Source: BOG-1184 sp964651515
GTDB lineage: Bacteria; Fibrobacterota; Chitinivibrionia; Chitinivibrionales; Chitinispirillaceae
DNA length: 6,851 bases
Direction: 5' to 3'
NCBI GenBank assembly: GCA_964651515.1
Contig: CAZYYB010000138.1
Span: 1 to 6,851, forward strand
Shown here: positions 6,729 to 6,851 of the stretch, in pieces
Position numbering within the stretch: the stretch's first letter is position 1
How the letters are laid out: every line of letters starts with the position of its first letter
Notes under the pieces: generated by a model
Seen by the model: only the letters and a program-made list of their open reading frames with translations
Told to the model about the DNA's origin: nothing
Databases searched by the model: none
Made by a program: the position numbers and the translations under genes

Positions 6729-6830
6729 TCTTTTCTCCGCTATAATAAATTGTATTTGTATTGATGCCTTTCAGAAAATCGATAGACAATCCGATTAAAT
6801 TCAGAACAGGGCAAAATTTCAAGCCCCGCC
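6729..6830 (-). promoter_or_regulatory. Leader / intergenic region upstream of the giant gene
   Basis: This non-coding stretch lies between a possible upstream stop codon and the start. The 30 bp next to the gene (6741-6770) are AT-rich. Minus-strand TACAAT at 6754-6749 matches five of six bases of a sigma-70 -10 box, but no convincing -35 element lies 16-18 bp upstream and the leader would be only about 14 nt. The promoter is therefore unproven; transcription could also come from an upstream gene. A weak inverted repeat, AGGGC (6832-6828) with GCCCT (6812-6808), has no T-run after it. Confidence 0.3.
6735..6738 (-). promoter_or_regulatory. Ribosome binding site of the giant gene
   Basis: Minus-strand GGAG followed by AAAAGA and then ATG gives a 6-nt spacer, close to ideal for a Shine-Dalgarno site. 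It settles the start at 6728 over the in-frame internal ATGs at codons 13 and 15, which would remove part of the signal peptide. Confidence 0.8.
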
Positions 6831-6851
6831 CTACTGGAGCCTCACCAGCTT
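6831..6851 (-). CDS. Possible C-terminal tail of an upstream gene (last six codons and stop)
   Basis: Entering from the right edge on the minus strand, one frame reads KLVRLQ and then TAG at 6833-6831. A short basic/hydrophobic tail of this kind resembles the final beta-strand of the type A C-terminal sorting domain of type IX secretion substrates, or of FlgD-like Ig domains. Six residues are far too few to prove a gene. If real, the upstream gene lies 102 bp before the giant gene on the same strand. Confidence 0.25.
   Translation of the reverse strand, partial: KLVRLQ

Noticed and set aside
6741..6746. A perfect TATAAT on the + strand
   Set aside because: It points away from the giant gene into the right edge, has no clear -35 partner, and lies in an AT-rich leader where such a hexamer is likely by chance.
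6601..6822. A minus-strand frame with a TTG start at 6822 running across the start of the giant gene
   Set aside because: It is out of frame with the signal peptide, has no ribosome binding site at the TTG, and overlaps the well-supported start at 6728.
6808..6832. Inverted repeat AGGGC/GCCCT as a terminator of the upstream gene
   Set aside because: The stem is only 5 bp with a 15-nt loop, and no T-run follows on the minus strand.

Overview
The window is almost entirely one gene. A single reading frame on the minus strand starts at an ATG at 6726-6728, directly behind a good ribosome binding site. It runs to the left edge without an internal stop that I could find in a hand translation: 2242 codons, still open at base 1. 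It encodes the N-terminal part of a very large, modular, secreted protein. The stop codon and C-terminus lie outside the window. Only about 120 bp at the right end are not part of this gene. They hold the leader and possibly the last codons of an upstream gene on the same strand.

Layout of the protein from N to C (right to left on the given strand): a signal peptide (residues 1-24); an array of 16 YVTN-type beta-propeller repeats of about 41 residues (about 27-685); a region of about 115 residues with four cysteines that I do not recognise (about 686-805); two fibronectin type III-like domains (A, B); a DUF2341 domain followed by a LamG/concanavalin-A-like jellyroll (998-1325); four FN3-like domains (C-F); a second array of 8 YVTN repeats (about 1727-2046); and two more FN3-like domains (G, H), where the window ends. 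These modules suggest an extracellular or cell-surface protein for adhesion or polymer binding. No catalytic domain is visible in the part present.

The organism cannot be named from this window. Giant secreted proteins mixing YVTN propellers, DUF2341-LamG and FN3 strings are known from environmental bacteria, including Fibrobacterota/Chitinivibrionia-like and related lineages, and from some archaea. The Shine-Dalgarno site and Sec-type signal peptide fit a bacterium. Base composition is uneven: counted 60-base lines range from 38% GC (5221-5280) to 68% GC (6361-6420).

The most informative signals concern how the gene evolved. The two propeller arrays have different repeat consensus sequences. 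The first array changes subfamily half-way, which suggests 8+8 blades. The second contains a 59-bp perfect duplication exactly one repeat (123 bp) apart. I see no RNA gene, CRISPR array, insertion sequence or defence system, and no evidence for a new multi-gene system.
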